Shown one piece after another: positions 43,501-58,500 of a DNA stretch of 64,000 bases. A program made the translations under genes and the position numbers. The notes beneath the pieces are model-generated. The model made no database searches and was not told the DNA's origin. It saw nothing but the letters and a program-made list of their open reading frames with translations. The first letter of the stretch is position 1; each line of letters begins with the position of its first letter. Source of the DNA: Escarpia spicata (lineage: Eukaryota; Annelida; Polychaeta; Sabellida; Siboglinidae); the NCBI GenBank assembly GCA_963995525.1, contig OZ023207.1:33924681-33988680 (forward strand), written 5' to 3'.

Positions 43501-46500
43501 CCTCTTACACAGTGGACAGTACAACTACCCCCATCCAGTGGTCAGTACAATTACCTCTCACACAGTGGACAGTACAACTACCCCCATCCAATGGTCAGTA
43601 CAATTACCTCTTACACAGTGGACAGTACAACTACCCCCATCCAGTGGTCAGTACAATTACCTCTCACACAGTGGACAGTACAACTACCCCCATCCAGTGG
43701 TCAGTACAATTACCTCTCACACAGTGGACAGTACAACTACCCCCATCCAGTGGTCAGTACAATTACCTCTCTCACAGTGGACAGTACAACTACCCCCATC
43801 CAGTGGTCAGTACAATTACCTCTCTCACAGTGGACAGTACAACTACCCCCATCCAGTGGTCAGTACAATTACCTCTCACACAGTGGACAGTACAACTACC
43901 CCCATCCAATGGTCAGTACAATTACCTCTTACACAGTGGACAGTACAACTACCCCCATCCAGTGGTCAGTACAATTACCCCCACACTGTGGTTAGTACAA
44001 TTACCCGTTACAAAACGTTGGGCATGCGTGAATGTATAAACATCTGCTTGACAACGGCTCGCAAAATTTTATTTAAAAGTCATACTTAAACCCGTGGTAG
44101 AAGTGTAGAGAATTCCATGTCAATTGCTATAGTGCCGCCGAACCTAAATGGCAAATGTAATATATATGACAAATACTAAAATCACTAAAACGAAACTTTA
44201 AAACGTTCAGTTGATTTTCCGCCATACTGGATAACATCAACAACGAAGAAGTAACAAACTCAAACTACCAACAGCTAAGTACACTACATATCACAAGCTA
44301 CCAACAGCTAAGTACACTACATATCACAAGCTACACTTTTGATGATTATGTTATAACTAAAGGTAATTTGTTTTTTTGTAAAGCCTGTAAATTATACTCG
44401 TACACGATAAAAATACTAAATCCACAAAGTGGATTATAGCCTCGAATACCGCTCCTAGCAACGACAACGGCAATGCTACGTTTCCGTGAAGCATAACATT
44501 TTAATAAAGTATACGTATACATAGTATATACTATAGGCTGTCAGTAACTAACCAGAAACCAACAACTTACACATTACAATAAACTGTTTACTAACAGGCC
44601 TTTCGCCAGTACCGCACTGGGACCCTACCAGGGTGAAGACCTGCAAATTCCATCGCACTGCACTAAGCCTCTTGGAATTCATTCACATGTTTTGTCCCAA
44701 CTGACTAGACCAGTATAATACAGCAGCCTACAGAAACTGACTGGACCAGTATAATACAGCAGCCTACAGAAACTGACTGGACCAGTATAATACAGCAGCC
44801 TACAGAAACTGACCGGACCAGTATAATACTGCAGCCTACAGAAACTGACTGGACCAGTATAATACTGCAGCCTACAGAAACTGACTAGACCAGTATAATA
44901 CAGCAGCCTACAGAAACTGACTGGACCAGTATAATACAGCAGCCTACAGAAACTGACTGGACCAGTATAATACTGCAGCCTACAGAAACTGACTGGATCA
45001 GTATAATACTGCAGCCTACAGAAACTGACTAGACCAGTATAATACTGCAGCCTATAGAAACTGACTGGACCAGTATAATACTGCAGCCTACAGAAACTGA
45101 CTGGACCAGTATAATACAGCAGCCTACAGAAACTGACTGGACCAGTATAATACAGCAGCCTATAGAAACTGACTGGACCAGTATAATACAGCAGCCTACA
45201 GAAACTGACTGGACCAGTATAATACAGCAGCCTACAGAAACTGACTAGACCAGTATAATACAGCAGCCTACAGAAACTGACTGGACCAGTATAATACAGC
45301 AGCCTACAGAAACTGACTGGACCAGTATAATACTGCAGCCCACAGAAACTGACTGGACCAGTATAATACTGCAGCCTATAGAAACTGACTGGACCAGTAT
45401 AATACTGCAGCCTACAGAAACTGACTGGACCAGTATAATACTGCAGCCTACAGAAACTGACTGGACCAGTATAATACAGCAGCCTACAGAAACTGACTAG
45501 ACCAGTATAATACAGCAGCCTATAGAAACTGACTGGACCAGTATAATACAGCAACCTACAGAAACTGACTGGACCAGTATAATATAGCAGCCTACAGAAA
45601 CTGACTGGACCAGTATAATATAGCAGCCTACAGAAACTGACTGGACCAGTATAATACAGCAGCCTATAGAAACTGACTGGACCAGTATAATACAGCAGCC
45701 TACAGAAACTGACTAGACCAGTATAATACAGCAGCCTACAGAAACTGACTGGACCAGTATAATACAGCAGCCTACAGAAACTGACAGGACCAGTATAATA
45801 GAGCAGCCTACAGAAACTGACTAGACCAGTATAATACAGCAGCCTACAGAAACTGACTGGACCAGTATAATACAGCAGCCTACAGAAACTGACAGGACCA
45901 GTATAATACAGCAGCCTACAGAAACTGACTGGACCAGTATAATACAGCAGCCTACAGAAACTGACTGGACCAGTATAATACTGCAGTCTACAGAAACTGA
46001 CTAGACCAGTATAATACTGCAGCCTATAGAAACTGACTAGACCAGTATAATACAGCAGCCTACAGAAACTGACTGGACCAGTATAATACTGCAGCCTACA
46101 GAAACTGACTAGACCAGTATAATACAGCAGCCTATAGAAACTGACTGGACCAGTATAATACAGCAGCCTACAGAAACTGACTGGACCAGTATAATACTGC
46201 AGCCTATAGAAACTGACTAGACCAGTATAATACAGCAGCCTATAGAAACTGACTGGACCAGTATAATACAGCAGTCTACAGAAACTGACTGGACCAGTAT
46301 AATACAGCAGCCTACAGAAACTGACTGGACCAGTATAATACAGCAGCCTACAGAAACTGACTGGACCAGTATAATACAGCAGCCTATAGAAACTGACTAG
46401 ACCAGTATAATACAGCAGCCTACACAAACTGACTAGACCAGTATAATACAGCAGCCTACAGAAACTGACTGGACCAGTATAATACTGCAGCCTATAGAAA

Positions 46501-49500
46501 CTGACTAGACCAGTATAATACAGCAGCCTATAGAAACTGACTGGACCAGTATAATACAGCAGCCTACAGAAACTGACTGGACCAGTATAATACAACAGCC
46601 TACAGAAACTGACTGGACCAGTATAATACAGCAGCCTACAGAAACTGACTGGAGCAGTATAATACTGCAGCCTACAGAAACTGACTGGACCAGTATAATA
46701 CAGCAGCCTACAGAAACTGACTGGACCAGTATAATACTGCAGCCTACAGAAACTGACTGGACCAGTATAATACTGCAGCCTATAGAAACTGACTGGACCA
46801 GTATAATACAGCAGCCTACAGAAACTGACTGGACCAGTATAATACAGCAGCCTACAGAAACTGACTGGACCAGTATAATACTGCAGCCTACAGAAACTGA
46901 ATGGACCAGTATAATACTGCAGCCTACAGAAACTGACTAGACCAGTATAATACAGCAGCCTACAGAAACTGACTGGACCAGTATAATACAGCAGCCTACA
47001 GAAACTGACTGGACCAGTATAATACTGCAGCCTACAGAAACTGACTGGACCAGTATAATACAACAGCCTATAGAAACTGACTGGACCAGTATAATACTGC
47101 AGCCTACAGAAACTGACAGGACCAGTATAATACAACAGCCTATAGAAACTGACTGGACCAGTATAATACTGCAGCCTACAGAAACTGACTGGACCAGTAT
47201 AATACTGCAGCCTACAGAAACTGACTGGACCAGTATAATACTGCAGCCTACAGAAACTGACTGGACCAGTATAATACAGCAGCCTACAGAAACTGACTGG
47301 ACCAGTATAATACAACAGCCTACAGAAACTGACTGGACCAGTATAATACAACAGCCTACAGAAACTGACTGGACCAGTATAATACAACAGCCTACAGAAA
47401 CTGACTGGACCAGTATAATACAACAGCCTACAGAAACTGACTGGACCAGTATAATACAACAGCCTACAGAAACTGACTGGACCAGTATAATACAACAGCC
47501 TACAGAAACTGACTGGACCAGTATAATACAGCAGCCTACAGAAACTGACTAGACCAGTATAATACAGCAGCCTACAGAAACTGACTGGACCAGTATAATA
47601 CAACAGCCTACAGAAACTGACTGGACCAGTATAATACAACAGCCTATAGAAACTGACTGGACCAGTATAATACTGCAGCCTACAGAAACTGACTGGACCA
47701 GTATAATACAACAGCCTATAGAAACTGACTGGACCAGTATAATACTGCAGCCTACAGAAACTGACTGGACCAGTATAATACTGCAGCCTACAGAAACTGA
47801 CTGGACCAGTATAATACAGCAGCCTACAGAAACTGACTGGACCAGTATAATACAGCAGCCTACAGAAACTGACTGGACCAGTATAATACAGCAGCCTATA
47901 GAAACTGACTGGACCAGTATAATACAGCAGCCTACAGAAACTGACTGGACCAGTATAATACAGCAGCCTACAGAAACTGACTGGACCAGTATAATACAGC
48001 AGCCTACAGAAACTGACTGGACCAGTATAATACTGCAGCCTACAGAAACTGACTAGACCAGTATAATACAGTAGCCTACAGAAACTGACTGGACCAGTAT
48101 AATACTGCAGCCTACAGAAACTGACTGGACCAGTATAATACTGCAGCCTACAAAAACTGACTGGACCAGTATAATACAACAGCCTACAGAAACTGACTGG
48201 ACCAGTATAATACAGCAGCCTACAGAAACTGACTGGACCAGTATAATACAGCAGCCTACAGAAACTGACTGGACCAGTATAATACTGCAGCCTACAGAAA
48301 CTGACTAGACCAGTATAATACAGTAGCCTACAGAAACTGACTGGACCAGTATAATACTGCAGCCTACAGAAACTGACTGGACCAGTATAATACTGCAGCC
48401 TACAGAAACTGACTGGACCAGTATAATACAGCAGCCTACAGAAACTGACTGGACCAGTATAATACTGCAGCCTACAGAAACTGACTGGACCAGTATAATA
48501 CTGCAGCCTACAGAAACTGACTAGACCAGTATAATACAGCAGCCCACAGAAACTGACTAGACCAGTATAATACAGCAGCCTACAGAAACTGACTGGACCA
48601 GTATAATACAGCAGCCTACAGAAACTGACTGGACCAGTATAATACAGCAGCCTACAGAAACTGACTGGACCAGTATAATACAGCAGCCTACAGAAACTGA
48701 CTGGACCAGTATAATACTGCAGCCTACAGAAACTGACTAGACCAGTATAATACTGCAGCCTACAGAAACTGACTGGACCAGTATAATACTGCAGCCTACA
48801 GAAACTGACTGGACCAGTATAATACAGCAGCCTACAGAAACTGACTGGACCAGTATAATACAGCAGCCTACAGAAACTGACTGGACCAGTATAATACAGC
48901 AGCCTACAGAAACTGACTGGACCAGTATAATACAGCAGCCTACAGAAACTGACTGGATCAGTATAATACTGCAGCCTACAGAAACTGACTAGACCAGTAT
49001 AATACAGCAGCCTACAGAAACTGACTGGACCAGTATAATACTGCAGCCTACAGAAACTGACTAGACCAGTATAATACAGCAGCCTACAGAAACTGACTGG
49101 ACCAGTATAATACTGCAGCCTACAGAAACTGACTAGACCAGTATAATACAGCAGCCCACAGAAACTGACTAGACCAGTATAATACAGCAGCCTACAGAAA
49201 CTGACTGGACCAGTATAATACAGCAGCCTACAGAAACTGACTGGACCAGTATAATACTGCAGCCTACATAAACTGACTGGACCAGTATAATACTGCAGCC
49301 TACAGAAACTGACTGGACCAGTATAATACAGCAGCCTACAGAAACTGACTGGACCAGTATAATACTGCAGCCTACAGAAACTGACTGGACCAGTATAATA
49401 CTGCAGCCCACAGAAACTGACTAGACCAGTATAATACAGCAGCCCACAGAAACTGACTAGACCAGTATAATACAGCAGCCTACAGAAACTGACTGGACCA

Positions 49501-52500
49501 GTATAATACAGCAGCCTACAGAAACTGACTGGACCAGTATAATACTGCAGCCTACAGAAACTGACTGGACCAGTATAATACAGCAGCCTACAGAAACTGA
49601 CTGGACCAGTATAATACAGCAGCCTACAGAAACTGACTAGACCAGTATAATACAGCAGCCTATAGAAACTGACTAGACCAGTATAATACAGCAGCCTACA
49701 GAAACTGACTGGACCAGTATAATACAGCAGCCTACAGAAACTGACTGGACCAGTATAATACAGCAGCCTACAGAAACTGACTAGACCAGTATAATACAGC
49801 AGCCTATAGAAACTGACTGGACCAGTATAATACAGCAGCCTATAGAAACTGACTGGACCAGTATAATACAGCAGCCTATAGAAACTGACTGGACCAGTAT
49901 AATACAGCAGCCTACAGAAACTGACTGGACCAGTATAATACAGCAGCCTACAGAAACTGACTGGACCAGTATAATACAGCAGCCTACAGAAACTGACTGG
50001 ACCAGTATAATACAGCAGCCTACAGAAACTGACTGGACCAGTATAATACAGCAGCCTACAGAAACTGACTGGAGCAGTATAATACAGCAGCCTACAGAAA
50101 CTGACTGGACCAGTATAATACAGCAGCCTACAGAAACTGACTAGACCAGTATAATACAGCAGCCTACAGAAACTGACTGGACCAGTATAATACTGCAGCC
50201 TACAGAAACTGACTGGACCAGTATAATACTGCAGCCCACAGAAACTGACTGGACCAGTATAATACAGCAGCCTACAGAAACTGACTGGACCAGTATAATA
50301 CAGCAGCCCACAGAAACTGACTGGACCAGTATAATACAGCAGCCTATAGAAACTGACTGGACCAGTATAATACAGCAGCCTACAGAAACTGACTAGACCA
50401 GTATAATACAGCAGCCTACAGAAACTGACTGGACCAGTATAATACAGCAGCCCACAGAAACTGACTGGACCAGTATAATACAGCAGCCTATAGAAACTGA
50501 CTGGACCAGTATAATACAGCAGCCTACATAAACTGACTGGACCAGTATAATACAGCAGCCTACAGAAACTGACTGGACCAGTATAATACAGCAGCCCACA
50601 GAAACTGACTGGACCAGTATAATACAGCAGCCTATAGAAACTGACTGGACCAGTATAATACAGCAGCCTACAGAAACTGACTGGACCAGTATAATACTGC
50701 AGCCTACAGAAACTGACTGGACCAGTATAATACAGCAGCCTACAGAAACTGACTGGACCAGTATAATACAGCAGCCTACAGAAACTGACTGGACCAGTAT
50801 AATACTGCAGCCTACAGAAACTGACTGGACCAGTATAATACAGCAGCCTACAGAAACTGACTGGACCAGTATAATACAGCAGCCTACAGAAACTGACTGG
50901 ACCAGTATAATACAGCAGCCTATAGAAACTGACTGGACCAGTATAATACAGCAGCCTACAGAAACTGACTGGACCAGTATAATACAGCAGCCTACAGAAA
51001 CTGACTGGACCAGTATAATACAGCAGCCTACAGAAACTGACTGGACCAGTATAATACAGCAGCCTACAGAAACTGACTAGACCAGTATAATACAGCAGCC
51101 TACAGAAACTGACTGGACCAGTATAATACAGCAGCCTACAGAAACTGACTGGACCAGTATAATACAGCAGCCTATAGAAACTGACTAGACCAGTATAATA
51201 CAGCAGCCTACAGAAACTGACTAGACCAGTATAATACAGCAGCCTACAGAAACTGACTGGACCAGTATAATACAGCAGCCTATAGAAACTGACTGGACCA
51301 GTATAATACAGCAGCCTACAGAAACTGACTAGACCAGTATAATACAGCAGCCTATAGAAACTGACTAGACCAGTATAATACAGCAGCCTACAGAAACTGA
51401 CTAGACCAGTATAATACAGCAGCCTACAGAAACTGACTGGACCAGTATAATACAGCAGCCTACAGAAACTTACTGGACCAGTATAATACAGCAGCCTATA
51501 GAAACTGACTAGATCAGTATAATACAGCAGCCTATAGAAACTGACTAGACCAGTATAATACAGCAGCCTACAGAAACTGACTGGACCAGTATAATACAGC
51601 AGCCTATAGAAACTGACTAGACCAGTATAATACAGCAGCCTACAGAAACTAACTGGACCAGTATAATACAGCAGCCTATAGAAACTGACTAGACCAGTAC
51701 AATACAGCAGCCTATAGAAACTGACTAGACCAGTATAATACAGCAGCCTACAGAAACTGACTGGACCAGTATAATACTGCAGCCTACAGAAACTGACTAG
51801 ACCAGTATAGTACAGCAGCCTACAGAAACTGACTGGACCAGTATAATACAGCAGCCTACAGAAACTGACTGGACCAGTATAATACAACAGCCTACAGAAA
51901 CTGACTGGACCAGTATAATACAGCAGCCTACAGAAACTGACTGGACCAGTATACCCGGTAATACAGCAGCCTACAGAAACTGACTGGACCAGTATAATAC
52001 AGCAGCCTACAGAAACTGACTGGACCAGTATAATACAGCAGCCTACAGAAACTGACTGGACCAGTATAATACAGCAGCCTATAGAAACTGACTAGACCAG
52101 TATAATACAGCAGCCTATAGAAACTGACTGGACCAGTATAATACAGCAGCCTACAGAAACTGACTGGACCAGTATAATACAGCAGCCTACAGAAACTGAC
52201 TGGACCAGTATAATACAGCAGCCCACAGAAACTGACTGGACCAGTATAATACAGCAGCCCACAGAAACTGACTAGACCAGTATAATACAGCAGCCCACAG
52301 AAACTGACTGGACCAGTATAATACAGCAGCCTACAGAAACTGACTGGACCAGTATAATACAGCAGCCTACAGAAACTGACTGGACCAGTATAATACAGCA
52401 GCCTACAGAAACTGACTGGACCAGTATAATACAGCAGCCTACAGAAACTGACTGGACCAGTATAATACAGCAGCCTACAGAAACTGACTGGACCAGTATA

Positions 52501-55500
52501 ATACAGCAGCCTACAGAAACTGACTGGACCAGTATAATACAGCAGCCTATAGAAACTGACTAGACCAGTATAATACAGCAGCCTATAGAAACTGACTAGA
52601 CCAGTATAATACAGCAGCCTATAGAAACTGACTGGACCAGTATAATACAGCAGCCTACAGAAACTGACTAGACCAGTATAATACAGCAGCCTACAGAAAC
52701 TGACTGGACCAGTATAATACAGCAGCCTACAGAAACTGACTGGACCAGTATAATAGAGCAGCCTACAGAAACTGACTGGACCAGTATAATACAGCAGCCT
52801 ACAGAAACTGACTGGACCAGTATAATACAGCAGCCCACAGAAACTGACTGGACCAGTATAATACAGCAGCCTACAGAAACTGACTAGACCAGTATAATAC
52901 AGCAGCCTACAGAAACTGACTAGACCAGTATAATACAGCAGCCCACAGAAACTGACTGGACCAGTATAATACAGCAGCCTACAGAAACTGACTGGACCAG
53001 TATAATACAGCAGCCTACAGAAACTGACTGGACCAGTATAATACAGCAGCCTATAGAAACTGACTAGACCAGTATAATACAGCAGCCTATAGAAACTGAC
53101 TAGACCAGTATAATACAGCAGCCTATAGAAACTGACTAGACCAGTATAATACAGCAACCTATAGAAACTAGTCACTAAACTTTTTACACGGACAGATATT
53201 TTATAGTTATTTATCTTTTATTTTTTAATATTAATTTCAGTACACTTTTTAAGTGTGGGTGTATTTAAGTGTGGGTGTGTTTCTTAATAACTACTTGACC
53301 GTTTTATAAATTCTTAACCACTACCACTCGAGTTGGTGACATGGCAGGCTCCGTACGACATAACCCTACAAGATGCACTTTGAGATGTACCCTGTTCATG
53401 GTTTTATGTCTGCAGATCACTTTTAGGCGTTTAAATGATCCCAAGTTTGAGAGTTTCCAGAGCTACACAAACGAGACCTATGTCAACGCCAAAGCTAGAC
53501 AAGACATCCATTCTGTCACGTCCTACTACATTTACAGTCCCATATAGAAAACCATAGCCCAATTGAAATGTCTAAAATCCAGCACCTCCACTGGATTACT
53601 GATCACTCCCCTACTGTACAAACCCAGGACAACAACAAAACTCTCCATACTTCTATGTATCATGCTATCAGGAGATGTTCATCTAAATCCAGGCCCCTCT
53701 AAAAGTCACTCATGTAAGAAATCACTAAAGTCTAATGCATTCATTCTAATTTGTATTGACTGTAATAAATCAACACACATCAAATGCGCCAGGATATCCA
53801 GAAAAAAATTTAACAACACTTACAGAAACCTAAATGTACCATGGCACTGTTCAAATTGCTCAGCACCCTGTGGCATTGGCAGAAATCCCAACGGCAAATC
53901 CCTTTTATCCTCTGGACAGTAACAGTCATAACCTAAATGAAACCACCAATAACAATACAACTAATAGCAAGAAAGCATATAGACCGAAAAAGAGACCAAA
54001 CTTCAGATGCATCCTCATAAACTGCCAAAGCGTTAAAAAGAAAGCCTCAGACATCGAAGCACTAAACAATCTACACAACCCAGGCATCATATGTGGCACT
54101 GAATCATGGTTAGATCCCTCAATAAAAAATTGAAAAATATTCTCAAGCAACTTTAACGTTTTTAGAAAGGACAGAGAAACAGACACTACTGGAGGGGTAT
54201 TTCAAATATCAAAAGATGACCTCATCACAAGCCACCTACCAGACCTAGAAAGTAGCAGTGAGAGCATTTGGAATGAAACCCAGATAACAGGAATGAAACC
54301 AATAATCATGTGTACCCTCTATCGTGCCCCAAATGACTCTCATGGAACTCAAATCGAAGAACTAGACCTAGCCCTTTCTAAATTAGGTAACATGATTAAC
54401 ACACATAATGTCATTATTACTGGCGATTTCAACCTCCCTAATATCATTTGGGAAATTCACCAAGTCACACCTAACAAAGGGTACAGTACAACTGCCACCA
54501 ATAAATGTCTCTTACAGAGGAACATGGACTGATCCAACATGTCAAGGATCCCACACACAGACAGGGAAATGCTAACAATATTTTAGATCATGTCTTCACT
54601 AATAGACCTGGATTAATAAAGAAGATAAATGTAGTAGACGGAATAGCAGACCATAGCACAGTCATCATTGATGTAAACATCTCGCCCAAATGCAAACATC
54701 GTCCGAAACGTAAAGTCTTCATTAGAAATAAAGCTGACAACATTAACATCCAGAAATCTCTTGAAAACTTTAGACATGAATACTTCTCTCAAAACCAAAA
54801 CATGACAGTCACTGACAAGTGGAATCTTGTTTCCACGAAAATCATCAACATTATGAACCAATATGTACCGCAATGTCTTACTGCTTCAAGACACAATCTT
54901 CCCTGGTTCAATAAAGATTTAAAAAGAAAATGTGCAAAAGAAAGAAACAGCTATATAACAAAGCAAAAACAAGTAGAAATCCAGAAGACTGGAAAATATT
55001 CTGTGACATCAGGAGAAACATGCACAAACACCTTCGTTCTGCTAGACTATCCTACATAAGTCAATTCCTGACAACAACAATAACAGAGACACCTAAATCA
55101 TTTTGGAGCTTCATTTCTAAACTTAGACAGGATAACCAGGGTATTGGGGACTTTAACATTGCGGGTAACATCATTAGCGACGACACACATTAAGCAGAAG
55201 CCTTAAACAATCAGTTCCAAAGTGTCTTTACACACAAAGAAAATTCCACCCTACCAGACATGGCCAGAAGTCCACATGGAGAAATCCCCAAACTAACAAT
55301 TTCACTTAAAGGAGTACTTGATAAACTTTCCAAAATTAATATTTCTAAATCACAAGGACCAGATGGCATTCCACCATGGTTCTTAAATAGATATGCCTCA
55401 CATCTAGCACCAATAATACATGACATTTTCCAATCATCTGTTGACTCTGGACAAGTCCCCAATACCTGGAAAAAAGTCAATGTAACAGCAATTTTTTAAG

Positions 55501-58500
55501 AAAGGAAGTAGAGCAGAAACATCTAACTATAGACCAATATCCTTAACACCCATGGTTTCTAAACTTCTTGAACACATCATACATAGTCACATTATGAAAC
55601 ACCTGGAACAGCACCACACTCTAACTAACCACCAACATGGCTTTCGTGCCAAAAGATCAACTGAAACACAATTAATTCAAACAATCCACGACATAAGCTA
55701 ATCCCTTGATGAAAAGAAATCTGTAGACATGGCCATCCTTGACGTCACCAAAGCATTCGATAAAGTTTCACATAAAAGACTAATCCACAAACTCAAACAC
55801 TATGGCATCACAGGCCCAATATCATCATGGATAAATAGCTTCCTTACAGGAAGAACTCAACAGGTTGTTATAAATGGATCTAAGTCAACATCAACTCAAG
55901 TCATTTCTGAGGTACCACAGGGCACAGTACTGGAACGACATAACTGACCTGCAGACAATCTTTCCTCAACTGTTTGCCTTTTTGCAGACGACTGCCTGTT
56001 ATATTCACCGATTAAAACTGACAAAGACACATCTGTCCTCCAAAACGATCTGCTCAAACTTGAGAAATGGCAACACACGTGGCTTATGAAATTCAACCCC
56101 ACTAAATGTTATACAATGACAATAGCCTTAAGAAAACCGACACCAAATCTCTACACCTTCTGCGGACAACAACTTAAATTTGTTGAATCACACTGTTATC
56201 TTGGCATACATATATCAAACACATTAAATTGGACAATACAATGCAACTCAGTCACAAAAAAGCACAACAGACATTAGGAATTATTAGAAGAAATTTAAAT
56301 AAATGCCCAACCCATATCAAGTCCATAGCCTACACAACCCTTATCCGCCCTATACTTGAATATGCGTCAGCATCATGGGATCTACATTGCCTAAGAAACA
56401 TCAAACTCATAGAAAGAACCCAGAGACAAGCCGCCAGATTTTGCAAGAACAACTATTCTAGAGAGCCAGGAACGGCAACACAATTCCTTAAAGACCTCCA
56501 GTGGGACACCCTCCAATCAAGAAGAAAAACCCAGACTTAGTATATTATATAACATAGAACATAACCTCATAGATATCCCACTAGATCAATACATCAAACG
56601 CAACACCAGATGCTCACATAAACATAATAAACAGTTAGTACAAATCAGGCACTCGACAAACATATTTGGAAACAGCTTTTTCCCAGTCACAATAAAAGAG
56701 TGGAATTCTCTATCTCCAAGCATTGTATCAAGTACATCACTGAATTCATTCCAGAGTAGTCTAGCCCAACATGTAAAACATTAATCCATAAGAGCCACCA
56801 TGCGCACTGGCATGATGTGTCCATAGGATATTTTGCCAGTCAAAATACAGATACCCCTCACAAATTGGTCAGTACAATTACCCCCCATACAGTGGTCAGT
56901 ACAATTACTCATCACAAAGTGGTCATCCCAAAGATCTCCCACAAAGTGGTCAGTCAATGACCCCCACAAAGTCAGTACAATTACCCCCAATTAAAGCCCA
57001 AAGAGCCCCTACAAAATGATCAACAAGAAGACCTTCCACAATGTGGTCAGCCCAGACCCCCACAGTGTGGTCAAGGATGCACTAACCGGGTCGTCAGCGT
57101 CCAACATGCCACTTTCCTCAAACTCCTCCATGTCAGCAGCTGACTCGTCATCACTGTCAGCCTCAGCAGCTGCAGTGTCAGCAACTCTGTCAGCAGCCTG
57201 CAACCACAACAACCATGGATCATTCAAGAGAAATTAAACAGTGACTGGGCAGAGAACAACTGGGTAGAGAACAACTGGGTAGAGAACAACTGGGCAGAGA
57301 ACAATTTGGCAGTGAGTTATTGGGTAGAGGGCAGTTGGGTATTCATTGGGCATAGAGTCATTGAGCAGAGATTAGTTGGGCAGTGAGTAATTGGACAATG
57401 GTTAATAGAGCAGTGAGTTATTGGTCAGTAAATGGACAGAGTAATTGGGCAATGAGTCAATGAGTCAATGGGCAAAGAGTAAGACAAACTGGCTGATTTT
57501 TCAATTACAGATGCCAGATTCAAACCATCAATTCCTGAAAGTGGTATTTTGGAGAAGGTAACCACAGATAGTTGCCATGTCTTCTCTACAATGGTTCAAT
57601 TCCATGACTTTTTTCTAGTGTATCTCGTGTAGTTTATAGTGATGTGTCATGTCTAAGTGAAGTGTCACAGGAAGCTGCCGCACTAGTTGATGTGTCATAT
57701 TTACTTTGTCTTCTAGCGTCATGTCACCAATGGCGTCTTGTAACTGTGTTGTGCCTGCAGAAACACAAAGAGCTAGTGATGTACACAGTACATCATACAT
57801 ACAGCATAATTCAATACAGTACACGGCAAGGGATCATCTCAGAACGTTGATGTCTCATATCAGATGAGGGATGGGGGTCAGAGACTGTATCGTCTAGCAT
57901 TGGAATATATTGATATCATCATATCAATGTTTACAAACTTTCGTCTGAGGGGAGGGGGTGGGGGGCTGAGGGGAGGGGATGGGGGGCTGAGGCCAGATGA
58001 ACGTAATTTCATCTGATATCGAACACTGACATTAACGGTGTTAAATTGCTTTTGATGTGTTTAAGTGCATGTTTTACTTTAAAAACTATTTTTAAAGCAA
58101 GCCTACCTGTTAAACATAATCAGCTAGGACTGGTCATTATTGGCAGGAAGTTCAATGAATCAGTTGTACTACATGTCATTTAGAGGTCAACAGTATGTGT
58201 GTAGTGATGCATGTCCACCTACCTGTGTAGCGATGCATGTCCATCCATCTGTGCAGTAATGTGTATAGACCCACCTGTGCAGTGATCCATGTCAACCCAC
58301 CTGTGCAGTGATGCATGTCAACCCACCTGTGCAGTGGTGCATGTCCACCCACCTGTGCAGTGATGCATGACAACACACCTGTGTAGTGAAGTGTGTCCAC
58401 CCATCTGTGCAGTGATACATGTCCACCCACCTGTGTAGTGATGTCCACCCACCTGGGTAGTTATATGTGTCCACCCACCTGTGGAGTGATGTGTGTCCAC

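Noticed and set aside
42781..44089. Three parallel frames of about 400 codons
   Set aside because: All three + frames of the 53-bp array are open at once, which is a property of the unit and not of coding.
44679..53175. 2402- and 415-codon minus-strand frames
   Set aside because: Pure 12-residue repetition from the 36-bp array, with no conserved domain and no bias against amino-acid changes. Kept only as a repeat and a low-probability finding.
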